From Demequina sp. NBRC 110055 (lineage in GTDB: Bacteria; Actinomycetota; Actinomycetes; Actinomycetales; Demequinaceae), in NCBI RefSeq assembly GCF_002090135.1, contig NZ_BBRL01000004.1, positions 62,001 through 126,000 on the forward strand: 64,000 nucleotides of DNA, written 5' to 3'. Position 1 is the stretch's first letter. Each line of letters begins with the position of its first letter. Below the pieces are notes generated by a model. That model was not told the DNA's origin. It saw nothing but the letters and a program-made list of their open reading frames with translations, and made no database searches. This document shows positions 7,086 to 15,758 of the stretch, piece by piece. The position numbers and the translations under genes are program-made.

Positions 7086-9542
7086 ATGAGCACCACCCCT
7101 TGGTCCCCCCGCACCGCCGAGTCGGCGAGCACCGAAGAGATCGACGGCATCGACCGTTGGTGGCGCGCCACCAACTACCTCTCGGTGGGACAGATCTACC
7201 TGCTCGACAACCCGTTGCTGCGCGGCGGCCTGAAGCGTGACGACGTCAAGCCGCGCCTCGTGGGCCACTGGGGAACCACCCCCGGCCTGAACTTCCTGTA
7301 TGCACATCTCAACCGCATGATCAAGGCGCGCCAGCAGCCCACGATGTACATCATCGGCCCAGGCCACGGCGGGCCGGGCCTCGTCGCCTCGAGCTTCCTC
7401 GACGGCACCTACACCGAGACCTACCCCGACATCTCGGAGGACGAGGCGGGCCTCAAGCGCCTGTTCAAGCAGTTCTCGTTCCCCGGCGGCATCCCCTCGC
7501 ACGTCGCGCCCGAAACTCCCGGTTCGATCCACGAGGGAGGCGAGCTGGGCTACGCCCTGAGCCACGCGTACGGCGCGGCCTTCGACAACCCCGACCTGCT
7601 CGTCGCCGCGATCGTGGGAGACGGCGAGGCCGAGACCGGCCCCCTCGCCACCAGCTGGCACTCCAACAAGTTCGTGAACCCCGCCACCGACGGCGTGGTG
7701 CTGCCGATCCTGCACCTCAACGGCTACAAGATCGCCAACCCGACGGTGCTCGCACGCATCAGCGACGAGGAACTCACCGACCTGATGAAGGGTTACGGCC
7801 ACAAGCCGCACGTCTTCGTCGCCGGCTTCGACGACGAGAGCCACGACTCGATCCACGCCCGCTTCGCCGCGATTCTTGACGACGTAATGGACGAGATCGC
7901 CGCCATCAAGGCCGAGGCGGCGGAGAACCCCGACATGGACCGCCCCATGTGGCCCATGATCGTGTTCCGCACCCCGAAGGGCTGGACCTGCCCCGACCAG
8001 ATCGACGGCAACGTGACCGAGGGCTCGTGGCGCTCGCACCAGGTGCCGCTGTCCAGCGCCCGCGACACCGAGGAGCACCTGAAGACCCTCGAGTCCTGGA
8101 TGCAGTCCTACGGCCCCGAGGACCTCTTCGACGAGGCCGGCGCGCCCAAGCCGGCGACACGGGCCCTCGCACCCGAGGGCCAGTTGCGCATGTCCGCCCG
8201 GCCCGAGGCCAACGGCGGCATCATCCTGCGCGACCTCAAGATGCCCGACTTCCGCGACTTCGCGGTGGACGTGCCGAACCCCGGCGCGGGCCCCGCCGAG
8301 GCCACCCGCGCCCTGGGCGACTTCCTCAAGGCCGTCATGCAGAACAACGACGACAACTTCCGCATCTTCGCTCCCGACGAGCTCGCCTCGAACCGCATTC
8401 AGGCGGTGCTCGATGTCACCGACAAGGTGTGGCAAGGAACGCGCGAGGACGACGGCGCGCACACGGGCCCCTCGGGCCGGGTCGTCGAGATGCTCTCGGA
8501 GCACCAGTGCCAGGGTTGGCTTGAGGGCTACCTCCTCACCGGTCGCCACGGCCTGTTTACCAGCTACGAGGCATTCATCCACATCGTCGACTCGATGTTC
8601 AACCAGCACGCCAAGTGGCTCAAGGTGTCGCGCGAGCTGCCGTGGCGTCAGCCCATCGCGTCGCTGAACTATCTGCTGTCCAGCCACGTGTGGCGCCAGG
8701 ACCACAACGGCTTCTCACACCAGGACCCCGGTTTCATTGACCACGTCGTGAACAAGAAGGCGGAGGTGGTGCGCGTCTACCTCCCCGCCGACGCCAACAC
8801 GCTGCTGTCGACGTACGACCACTGCCTGCGCTCGCGCGACTACGTGAACGTGGTGGTCGCCGGCAAGCAGCCCGCGCCGCAGTGGCTCACCATGGACCAG
8901 GCGATCGACCACTGCACCCGGGGACTCGGCATCTGGGAGTTCGCCTCCAATGTGCCGCTGGGCGAGGAGCCCGACGTGGTCATGGCGGCAGCGGGTGACG
9001 TGCCGACGCTGGAGATCCTCGCGGCGATCGACATCCTTCGCCGCGAGCTTCCCGACCTCAAGATCCGCATGGTCAACGTGGTCGACTTGATGCGTCTGCA
9101 GCCCGAGAAGGAGCACCCGCACGGCATCTCCGACCGCGACTTCGACCAGCTGTTCACCACGGACAAGCCGATCATCTTCAACTACCACGGCTACCCGTGG
9201 CTCATCCACCGCCTCACGTACCGCCGCAATGGGCACCAGAACCTGCACGTGCGCGGCTTCAAGGAGGAGGGCACCACGACCACGCCCTTCGACATGGCGA
9301 TGCTCAACGACATCGACCGCTACCACCTGGCCATGGATGTCATCGACCGCGTGCCGCACCTGGGCACGCGCGCCGCGCAACTGCGCCAGGACCTCCACGA
9401 CAAGCGCCTCGAGGCCCGTCGCTACGCCCGCGAGCACGGCGCCGACCTGCCCGAGGTGGCCGACTGGGTGTGGCCCGACGCCGGCGAGGAGACGCGCAAG
9501 GCGATGGCAGGCGTCTCGGACACGGGGGCCGATAACGACTAA
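7086..9542 (+). CDS. xfp: Xylulose-5-phosphate/fructose-6-phosphate phosphoketolase
   Basis: An 818-residue thiamine-diphosphate enzyme covering the full phosphoketolase length. It cleaves xylulose 5-phosphate (and often fructose 6-phosphate) with phosphate to give acetyl phosphate and a shorter sugar phosphate. The N-terminal domain has [20 protein letters not shown] and [36 protein letters not shown] is the TPP-binding motif. The ATG at 7086 follows GGAGG by six bases. It is a single-gene unit ending in a perfect palindromic hairpin. It would give a bypass from pentose phosphates to acetate or acetyl-CoA; no acetate kinase gene is visible nearby. Confidence 0.97.
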   Translation: MSTTPWSPRTAESASTEEIDGIDRWWRATNYLSVGQIYLLDNPLLRGGLKRDDVKPRLVGHWGTTPGLNFLYAHLNRMIKARQQPTMYIIGPGHGGPGLVASSFLDGTYTETYPDISEDEAGLKRLFKQFSFPGGIPSHVAPETPGSIHEGGELGYALSHAYGAAFDNPDLLVAAIVGDGEAETGPLATSWHSNKFVNPATDGVVLPILHLNGYKIANPTVLARISDEELTDLMKGYGHKPHVFVAGFDDESHDSIHARFAAILDDVMDEIAAIKAEAAENPDMDRPMWPMIVFRTPKGWTCPDQIDGNVTEGSWRSHQVPLSSARDTEEHLKTLESWMQSYGPEDLFDEAGAPKPATRALAPEGQLRMSARPEANGGIILRDLKMPDFRDFAVDVPNPGAGPAEATRALGDFLKAVMQNNDDNFRIFAPDELASNRIQAVLDVTDKVWQGTREDDGAHTGPSGRVVEMLSEHQCQGWLEGYLLTGRHGLFTSYEAFIHIVDSMFNQHAKWLKVSRELPWRQPIASLNYLLSSHVWRQDHNGFSHQDPGFIDHVVNKKAEVVRVYLPADANTLLSTYDHCLRSRDYVNVVVAGKQPAPQWLTMDQAIDHCTRGLGIWEFASNVPLGEEPDVVMAAAGDVPTLEILAAIDILRRELPDLKIRMVNVVDLMRLQPEKEHPHGISDRDFDQLFTTDKPIIFNYHGYPWLIHRLTYRRNGHQNLHVRGFKEEGTTTTPFDMAMLNDIDRYHLAMDVIDRVPHLGTRAAQLRQDLHDKRLEARRYAREHGADLPEVADWVWPDAGEETRKAMAGVSDTGADND

Positions 9543-9556
9543 CGCCTACCAAGGGT

Positions 9557-9598
9557 GAGGGCCGATGCGGTGGCTGGCCAGCCACCGCATCGGCCCTC
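9557..9598. terminator. Perfect 42-bp palindrome built from a repeat pair
   Basis: Two arms of 21 bases are exact reverse complements with no separate loop. Each arm contains GGCCGATGCGGTGG, a one-base variant of the dispersed repeat. It lies between convergent phosphoketolase and alcohol dehydrogenase genes and can serve as a terminator both ways, although no long T-run follows. Confidence 0.75.
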
Positions 9599-9611
9599 GC
9601 TCTATCGCGCG

Positions 9612-10661
9612 TTACGCGTGTGGCACCACAACCGCGCGGCCCAGCACCGAGCCCTCGATGAGCTTGTCGTAGGCCTCGAGCGCCTGGCCCATCGTGAAGC
9701 GGGTCACGTCCATCTCGATCTTGCCAGCGCGGTACAGCGCGGCAACCTCGTAGAGGTCCTCGATGGTGCCCCAGTAGGTGTTGGTAAGCGTCGACTCGTA
9801 CGGCGTCGACATGAAATTCCACTCGACGGTGCCGTTGGCGATGCCGGCGATGGTGATCGCGCCTTGGACAGCAACCACCGCACGCGAGAGCTCGATGGTG
9901 GGCTTCACCCCGACAAAGTCGAACACGGCGTCGACTCCCCTGCCGCCGGTGATCTCGCGGATCCGCTCGGCCTGTCCCTCGCCACCCTCCACGGTGACGG
10001 CGCCGCGCTTGGCCGCCAGCTCCATGGCATCGGCCTTGTTGTCCGTCGCGATGACCGTGGCGCCGGTGATGGCCTGCAGGATCTGCACGGCCACTTGGCC
10101 CAGGCCTCCTAGCCCGATGACCAGCGCGTACTTGCCGCCGCCCACCAGGACATGCGCAGAGTTCTTGATGGCGTGATACGGCGTGAGTCCGGCGTCGGCG
10201 AGCGGAGCGGCGGCGACCGGGTCGGCGTCGCCAAGCGGCACCAGATTGCGCACGGGCACCGTCATGTACTCGGCCATCCCGCCGTCACGGCCCAGCCCGA
10301 TCGCGGCGTAGGGGTTGGTGGCCTGGTTCTCGCAGTACGTGTCCTGGCCGCGCGAGCACGCGCGGCAGTGGCCACAGCCGATGGGCCCATAGGCCAGGTA
10401 GGCGTCGCCCACGGCGATGCCCTCGACCCCTTCGCCGAGTTCCTCGACCCAACCCGAGGATTCGTGACCCAGCGTGAACGGCGGCTGCAGCAGTCGCGAG
10501 ATCGGTAGCGACTCGTCGTAATCCTGAAAGACGGACACGTCGGAGTGGCAGGCTCCCGCGCCGGCCACCTTGAGCAGCACCTCTCCCGGGGCAGGGGTGG
10601 GCTTGTCGATGTCTCGTAGCGCGGGAGCGGTGTGCCACGCCTCGAAACGGACGGCCTTCAT
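9612..10661 (-). CDS. Zinc-dependent alcohol dehydrogenase
   Basis: A 349-residue medium-chain dehydrogenase. Catalytic zinc ligands are Cys38 and the GHE at 65-67; structural zinc ligands are Cys96, Cys99, Cys102 and Cys110. The Rossmann motif GLGGLG is near residue 184, followed by an acidic residue in the ATDNKAD stretch, which favours NAD over NADP. It oxidises alcohols or reduces aldehydes; the physiological substrate cannot be read from sequence. The ATG at 10659-10661 has GGAG about seven bases upstream. It is convergent with phosphoketolase, and a link through acetaldehyde/ethanol metabolism is possible but unproven. Confidence 0.93.
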   Translation of the reverse strand: MKAVRFEAWHTAPALRDIDKPTPAPGEVLLKVAGAGACHSDVSVFQDYDESLPISRLLQPPFTLGHESSGWVEELGEGVEGIAVGDAYLAYGPIGCGHCRACSRGQDTYCENQATNPYAAIGLGRDGGMAEYMTVPVRNLVPLGDADPVAAAPLADAGLTPYHAIKNSAHVLVGGGKYALVIGLGGLGQVAVQILQAITGATVIATDNKADAMELAAKRGAVTVEGGEGQAERIREITGGRGVDAVFDFVGVKPTIELSRAVVAVQGAITIAGIANGTVEWNFMSTPYESTLTNTYWGTIEDLYEVAALYRAGKIEMDVTRFTMGQALEAYDKLIEGSVLGRAVVVPHA

Positions 10662-10777
10662 GGTGCATCTCCATCCCCACGATGGATGCCGCCAGCGGCC
10701 CAGTGCCCCTCGCGGGCATCGTGGTCCTTTCACCGTACCCCTGGTGGGGCCGGCCAGATGATGACCGCCGGTCGGGT

Positions 10778-11953
10778 TCAGCCGCGCGCGAGTGCGTCCC
10801 TGAACTTCATGCGTCCACCGGTGTTGAGCACCGCGCCCGCGTAGACGCGGCCCGCGATCCAGGTGAGTAGCGGGATGGTCGCGAGGCAGATGCCAATCGC
10901 GAGGGCGATCTCCCAGCCCGCGATGGTCCCGAAAGCCGCGCGCATCGGCACCATGAACGGAGCGAAGAAGGGCACCTGGGTCAGGACTGCCGTCGCGGCG
11001 CCGTCGGGGTTGTTGGGCACCAGGTAGATCGACAGATACAGCGGCACCATCATGAGCAGCATCATGGGCGTCGAGACCGCGCCGATGTCCTCCTGCCGCG
11101 ACACGAGGGCCGCGAGTCCACCAAAAAACACGGTGAAGATCGCGAAGCCCAGCACGAACCACACGGCAAGATTGCTCAGCAGCGGCCCGAGCGGGATCTC
11201 GAATTGCTCGAGCAGCCCCAGGTACCAGGTGGCGAACACGGCGGGCACCACCATCGCGGCCGCCTGCACCAGGGCGTAGAGCCCCACGCCCAGCACCTTG
11301 CCGCCCAGCAGCGTGGCGGGCCTGACCGTCGCGAGCAGGATCTCGACGACGCGGGAGGACTTCTCCTCGACCACGCCCATCATGATCACCGACGAGCTCT
11401 GGATGAGTACGAAGAACAGGATGAAGATCACGGCGAAGCCCGCGAAGAAGGCGCCGGAATCGAACTCGCCGGCGTCGTCGCCGAGCATCTCAACGCTCGC
11501 CACCGCACCCGCGAGCGCCGTCGCGACCTTCCCCGGGTCGCCGCCCAGGTCCTCGACCGTCGCGGTCAGCGCGAACTGCTGCGTGGCGGCCTGGACCACA
11601 CCGGTGAGGGTCTCATCGCCGCCGTCCAGGTAGAGCGTGGGGGCATCGGCCGGGCCTACCACCAACCCCACGGTGTCCTCGGCGATGGCGGGCTCGGCAG
11701 GCGCCTCGACCTCCTCGAAGACGTACGGCGCATCTTGCGCCTCGGCGGCGGCGTCGAGGTACGGCACCAGTTCGCCCGCGGTGGCGGTGTCGACCTGGAC
11801 GACCCCCGGCTCGTCGTCGCCGGCGAGGAACGGCTTCGCAATCAGCGAGCCGATCACGATGATCGCGATCATGATGCCCGACGAGATGAGGCTCGCCTTG
11901 GACAGGGTGCGGACGCGGAACTCGCGGCGCGCGATCAGCCACACGGTGTTCAC
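10778..11953 (-). CDS. ABC-2 type permease (NatB-like)
   Basis: A 391-residue membrane protein with one N-terminal helix (about 20-42), a large extracytoplasmic domain (about 45-175) and five or six helices after residue 180. The EEKSSRVVEILLATVRP stretch is typical of NatB/YhaP-type ABC-2 permeases. It forms an exporter with the ATPase encoded just upstream: its GTG start overlaps that gene's stop by four bases (GTGA). Substrate is unknown; relatives export sodium, drugs or peptides. Confidence 0.88.
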   Translation of the reverse strand: MNTVWLIARREFRVRTLSKASLISSGIMIAIIVIGSLIAKPFLAGDDEPGVVQVDTATAGELVPYLDAAAEAQDAPYVFEEVEAPAEPAIAEDTVGLVVGPADAPTLYLDGGDETLTGVVQAATQQFALTATVEDLGGDPGKVATALAGAVASVEMLGDDAGEFDSGAFFAGFAVIFILFFVLIQSSSVIMMGVVEEKSSRVVEILLATVRPATLLGGKVLGVGLYALVQAAAMVVPAVFATWYLGLLEQFEIPLGPLLSNLAVWFVLGFAIFTVFFGGLAALVSRQEDIGAVSTPMMLLMMVPLYLSIYLVPNNPDGAATAVLTQVPFFAPFMVPMRAAFGTIAGWEIALAIGICLATIPLLTWIAGRVYAGAVLNTGGRMKFRDALARG

Positions 11954-12849
11954 GCGGCCACCTCCTCGGACACGACGCCCTGGAACAGTTCGGTGAGGCT
12001 CGGCCGCACCGGGGCAAACGACGTGACCGTGCCAGCCTGGACGGCCGATGCGAGGGCCGTGTGGGCGGCGTCGGCGTCCGCCGCCTCGACTCGCCACACG
12101 CCTGGGGTGACTTCGGTGACCGAGCCGGCCACGGCATCGGCCCATCCCACCCGAAGGCTGCCTGCGATCTCCCACACGGGCCGCTCGGTCGCGCGGAGCT
12201 CGTCGATGGTGCCCTGAGCGACCATACGCCCGGCGCGCACGATGCCCACGCGGTCGCACAGCCGCTCCACCAGCTCGAGCTGGTGCGAGGAGAAGATGAC
12301 GGGCACGCCGCGCGCGGCCTGCTCGCGAAGAACACCGCTCATGACCTCGACGGCGACGGGGTCGAGGCCGGAGAACGGCTCGTCAAGAACCAGCACCTCG
12401 GGTCCGTGGACCAGCGCGGAGGCAAGCTGGACGCGCTGCTGATTGCCCAGCGACAGCTTCTCGACCTCGGTGTCGCGTCGCTCCGCGACACCCAAGACCT
12501 CAGTCCAGTGCTCCATCGCGTGCGCGGCGTCGGCGGCGCTCAGTCCGTGGAGTCGCGCGAGGTAGACCAGCTGCTCGCCGACCTTCATGCGAGGGTAGAG
12601 CCCGCGCTCCTCTGGCATGTAGCCGATGCGCCTGCGCGCCTCGAGGTCGAGAGGCGCGTCGTTCCAGGTCACCGACCCCGAGTCGGCCCGCAGGACGCCC
12701 AGGATGATGCGCATCGTGGTGGTCTTGCCGGCGCCGTTCGACCCGACGAAGCCGAACAGTTCCCCGCCGCGCACGGTGAAGGACACGTCGTCCAACGCCT
12801 TGAGGTCGCCGTAAGTCTTGGTCAGATGATCGATCCGCAGGTCAGGCAC
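11950..12849 (-). CDS. ABC-2 transporter ATP-binding protein (NatA-like)
   Basis: A 299-residue ATPase. Walker A is GSNGAGKTTT (about 36-45), the signature is LSLGNQQR instead of LSGGQ, and Walker B leads into DEPFSGLDP. The C-terminal 80 residues form the extra domain usual in this exporter class. It powers the coupled permease gene downstream. The GTG start at 12849 has AGGAG nine bases upstream. An exact dispersed repeat (12129-12142) encodes ADAV in its C-terminal domain. The substrate cannot be assigned. Confidence 0.9.
   Translation of the reverse strand: MPDLRIDHLTKTYGDLKALDDVSFTVRGGELFGFVGSNGAGKTTTMRIILGVLRADSGSVTWNDAPLDLEARRRIGYMPEERGLYPRMKVGEQLVYLARLHGLSAADAAHAMEHWTEVLGVAERRDTEVEKLSLGNQQRVQLASALVHGPEVLVLDEPFSGLDPVAVEVMSGVLREQAARGVPVIFSSHQLELVERLCDRVGIVRAGRMVAQGTIDELRATERPVWEIAGSLRVGWADAVAGSVTEVTPGVWRVEAADADAAHTALASAVQAGTVTSFAPVRPSLTELFQGVVSEEVAA
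12129..12142 (-). repeat. Exact copy of the 14-bp dispersed repeat
   Basis: CCACGGCATCGGCC on the plus strand; in sense with the ABC ATPase gene, encoding WADAVAG. Confidence 0.8.
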
Positions 12850-12931
12850 ACGCGTCTCCTGGTCGGTGAGGGGGACCCACCGAGCCTAACCAGGACGGAC
12901 GCGCGGAGTCATCATCCGCGCGAACGATGCC

Positions 12932-13558
12932 CTACCGGACGCCAGCCTCTACGGGCCCGGCGTCCACCGCGGCCTGCGCGCCATCGGCCTCGGGCTCTCG
13001 CCGGAAGATGACCTTGAAGATCGGGTAGAAGACGAGCACCGAGATGCCTGCATTGATCAGCATGGTGGTGACGTCGCCCAAGGTTTCGCCGGTGGCTCCG
13101 AGCCCCCAGGCCTCGATGAAGAGGTCGTAGATGGGAGTCTTGTAGAAGCCCTGCGCGACGGCGGCCACGAACGTGATCACCACGTACGCCACCGCGTACC
13201 AGGCGGCTGCGCGCCACGGGTTGGTGTTCGACTTGAACGTGACGTTGCGCTGCAGGAAGAAGTTGATAATTTGCGCGACGGCAATGGTGAGCTGCACCGC
13301 GAGGAAGTACGCCAGCCCGCCGCCGCCCTCCGGCAGCGCGCCGGCCGGGTAGTCGAACACGAACGAGTCGCCGATGGCCATCACCTGGAACGGGACATCC
13401 ACCAGTTCCGTGCCGTTGAACCACGCCTTCAGCACCGGCATGAGCGCGAGTTGAAGGACGGTCATCGCCGTGTTGACGCCCATGAAGACGAGGAACTGCG
13501 CGGTCTCGGGCCGGCGGTCGGCGAAGCGCTGCCAGGGTCGCAGGAGCGGGTGGGTCAC
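12932..13558 (-). CDS. GtrA-like membrane protein
   Basis: A 208-residue protein with four likely helices (about 20-42, 85-103, 115-138 and 165-183). The FLQRNVTFKSN motif after the second helix is characteristic of the GtrA family, whose members help move lipid-linked sugars across membranes or organise cell-wall glycan synthesis. A long loop between helices 1 and 2 makes it larger than the usual 130-150 residues. The GTG at 13558 is chosen for lack of a better start; no clear ribosome site is seen. The start is uncertain by several residues. Confidence 0.7.
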   Translation of the reverse strand: MTHPLLRPWQRFADRRPETAQFLVFMGVNTAMTVLQLALMPVLKAWFNGTELVDVPFQVMAIGDSFVFDYPAGALPEGGGGLAYFLAVQLTIAVAQIINFFLQRNVTFKSNTNPWRAAAWYAVAYVVITFVAAVAQGFYKTPIYDLFIEAWGLGATGETLGDVTTMLINAGISVLVFYPIFKVIFRREPEADGAQAAVDAGPVEAGVR

Positions 13559-13663
13559 GCGCGCCAGCGTAGGACCGCGCTACGTCGCGACACCGACTCA
13601 TCGCATGACCTGTCGCGGGCGCGGCACCACCTGCGCCCGTGGGGCCGTCACCCCACAAAAACG

Positions 13664-13699
13664 GGGGCCGATGCCGTGGTCACCCACGGCATCGGCCCC
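13664..13699 (-). terminator. Intrinsic terminator of guaB3 made from an inverted repeat pair
   Basis: Sixteen-base arms GGGGCCGATGCCGTGG and its exact complement enclose a TCAC loop. On the minus strand the stem is followed by CGTTTTTG, a real T-run, so it is a good rho-independent terminator for guaB3. Each arm contains a full copy of the 14-bp dispersed repeat. Confidence 0.9.
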
Positions 13700-13714
13700 T
13701 GTCTGTCGTACGGC

Positions 13715-14839
13715 TTAGCTGGGGTGGTACGGCGAGACCACCACGTCGATGCGCTGGAACTCCTTGAGGTCCGAGTAGCCGGTGGTAGCCATCGAGCGGC
13801 GCAGCGCCCCCATGATGTTGGTGGTGCCGTCGGCGAGGTGGCCGGGTCCGTGGAGGATCTCCTCGAGTGGGGCGACGGTGCCGACCTCGACGCGCTCGCC
13901 GCGCGGCAGCTCGGCGTGGTACGCCTCCTGGCCCCAGTGATAGCCGCGGCCGGGGGCCTCCTCGGAGCGCGCGAGGGCCGAGCCGAGCATGACCGCGTCA
14001 GCGCCACACGCGAACGCCTTCACGAGGTCGCCCGAGCGGCCCAGGCCACCGTCGGCGATGACGTGCACGTAGCGGCCACCGGACTCGTCGAGGTAGTCGC
14101 GGCGGGCCGCCGCGACGTCAGACACGGCGGTCGCCATGGGCGCGTGAATGCCGAGCGTGGCGCGCGTGCGCTGCGCGGAGCCGCCACCGAAGCCGACGAG
14201 CACACCGGCGGCGCCGGTGCGCATGAGGTGCAGTCCGGCCTGGTAGGTCGAGGCGCCGCCGACGATGACGGGCACGTCCAGGTCGTAGATAAACTTCTTG
14301 AGGTTGAGTGGCTCGACCTCGGGCGAGACGTGCTCGGCGGACACGGTGGTGCCGCGGATGACGAACAGGTCGACGCCGGCCTTCAGCACCGTCTCGTAGT
14401 GCTCCTGGGTGCGCTGCGGGCTGAGGGCACCGGCGACGGTGACGTCGGCGGCGCGGATCTCGCGCAGGCGCTCGGCGATCAGTTCACCCTTGACCGGCTC
14501 GCGGTAGATCTCCTGCATGCGCGCGGTCGCGGCGACGCCGTCGAGCGAGGCGATCTCCTCGAGTAGCGACGTGGGGTCCTCGTAGCGCGTCCACAGGCCC
14601 TCGAGGTCCAGCACACCGAGCCCGCCCAGGCGTCCCAGCGCGATCGCGGTCGCGGGACTCATGACGGAGTCCATGGGCGCGGCGATCACCGGGATGTCGA
14701 ACTGGAAGGCATCGATCTGCCAGTTCAGCGACACCTGCTGCGGGTCGCGCGTGCGGCGCGAGGGCACCACGGCGATGTCGTCGAAGGAGTAGGCACGGCG
14801 TCCGCGCTTGCCGCGGCCGATCTCGGTCTCGTAACTCAC
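13715..14839 (-). CDS. guaB3: GuaB3 family IMP dehydrogenase-related protein
   Basis: A 374-residue TIM-barrel protein of the IMP dehydrogenase/GMP reductase family. It lacks the CBS domain pair seen in the GuaB encoded 3 kb away. The start IGRGKRGRRAYSFDDIAVVPSRR is partly diagnostic of actinobacterial GuaB3, as are VAGALSPQ and the phosphate-binding IADGGLGRSGDLVKAFACGADAV stretch. Its role is purine nucleotide metabolism; some GuaB3 proteins have been reported to have IMP dehydrogenase activity, but a GMP reductase role cannot be excluded here. It is likely leaderless: TAGGCT lies six bases upstream of the GTG. An excellent terminator follows. Confidence 0.9.
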   Translation of the reverse strand: MSYETEIGRGKRGRRAYSFDDIAVVPSRRTRDPQQVSLNWQIDAFQFDIPVIAAPMDSVMSPATAIALGRLGGLGVLDLEGLWTRYEDPTSLLEEIASLDGVAATARMQEIYREPVKGELIAERLREIRAADVTVAGALSPQRTQEHYETVLKAGVDLFVIRGTTVSAEHVSPEVEPLNLKKFIYDLDVPVIVGGASTYQAGLHLMRTGAAGVLVGFGGGSAQRTRATLGIHAPMATAVSDVAAARRDYLDESGGRYVHVIADGGLGRSGDLVKAFACGADAVMLGSALARSEEAPGRGYHWGQEAYHAELPRGERVEVGTVAPLEEILHGPGHLADGTTNIMGALRRSMATTGYSDLKEFQRIDVVVSPYHPS

Positions 14840-14845
14840 CGGTCC

Positions 14846-14851
14846 AGCCTA
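14846..14851 (-). promoter_or_regulatory. Possible leaderless -10 (TAGGCT) of guaB3
   Basis: Read on the minus strand, TAGGCT ends six bases before the GTG start of guaB3. There is no ribosome-binding site between them. Confidence 0.4.
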
Positions 14852-14883
14852 TCGGTCGGGCGCGGCTTGCGGGCCAGGCGGAC

Positions 14884-14897
14884 GGCCGATGCCGTGG
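14884..14897 (+). repeat. Exact copy of the 14-bp dispersed repeat, intergenic
   Basis: GGCCGATGCCGTGG stands alone between the divergent guaB3 and exonuclease genes, not as an inverted pair. Confidence 0.8.
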
Positions 14898-14937
14898 CTG
14901 GGCCGGCGATGTCGGTCCCCCGTGGGAGAGTGTCACC

Positions 14938-15687
14938 ATGACGTGGCTAGACGAGACCATGGTGGGCTTCGATACCGAAACGACGGGTGTGTCGACGGAT
15001 CATGATCGCATCGTGACCGCTGCGGTCATCACGCGCACGGGCTCCGAGGTGACCACCCGGACGTGGCTCATCGACCCCGGCGTCGAGATCCCCGCGCGCG
15101 CGACCGAGGTGCACGGCATCACCACCGCGCACGCTCGTGAGCATGGCATGGCGCCTTCGCAGGCGCTCGAGGAGATCGCCGAGATCCTCGGCTCCGCACT
15201 GTCAGCCGGCTTCCCTGTGGTGGCCTTCAACGCCCAGTTCGACCTCTCGCTGCTCGAGTCGGAGCTCGCACGCCACGGCTTGGCGTCGCTCGCCTCGCGC
15301 GTGCCCGGCGGGCAGGTCTCGCCCGTGGTCGACCCGCTCGTGCTCGACCGCCACCTGGACCGCTACCGCCGCGGCAAGCGCAAGCTCATCGACCTGTGCA
15401 CCCTGTACGCGGTGCCGGTGGTCGCGGACGACCTGCACGCGGCCGACGCCGACGTGCTCGCCACCCTGGACCTCGTCCACGCTCTTGCCGCGGCCTTCCC
15501 CGCGATGGGGACGTCCGAGCTCGCCGACCTGCACAGTCAGCAGATCGAGGCGCACCGTACCTGGGCCACGCACTTTGCGGCCTTCCTCAAGTCGAAGGGC
15601 ACCGTCGACGATCTTCCGCGTCCCGAGTGGCCGGTCGCGGCCGCGCGCGTCGACGCGACCGACGAGGGCGCCGGCGCACTGTTCTGA
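14938..15687 (+). CDS. DEDDh 3'-5' exonuclease (DnaQ/epsilon-like)
   Basis: A 249-residue protein of the RNase T/DnaQ superfamily. Exo I is FDTETTG (about 11-17), the HGIT motif is near 60, Exo II is FNAQFD (near 98) and Exo III is HAADAD (near 175), giving the DEDDh set of metal-binding acids and catalytic histidine. It removes nucleotides from 3' ends of DNA or RNA. It lacks the polymerase-III clamp motifs that I would recognise, so it is more likely a stand-alone exonuclease than the replicative epsilon. It is divergent from guaB3 and lies 71 bases before gdh. Confidence 0.88.
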   Translation: MTWLDETMVGFDTETTGVSTDHDRIVTAAVITRTGSEVTTRTWLIDPGVEIPARATEVHGITTAHAREHGMAPSQALEEIAEILGSALSAGFPVVAFNAQFDLSLLESELARHGLASLASRVPGGQVSPVVDPLVLDRHLDRYRRGKRKLIDLCTLYAVPVVADDLHAADADVLATLDLVHALAAAFPAMGTSELADLHSQQIEAHRTWATHFAAFLKSKGTVDDLPRPEWPVAAARVDATDEGAGALF

Positions 15688-15758
15688 TCGGCGCGCCGCG
15701 CGCGTCTGGCGGGCGAACTCGGGCGTTAGAGTCGAGGTAACTCGATGAGGAGGCCCGG

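Noticed and set aside
7065-8705. A 546-residue minus-strand frame opposite phosphoketolase
   Set aside because: Antisense shadow of a high-GC gene; the plus-strand protein is a complete phosphoketolase.
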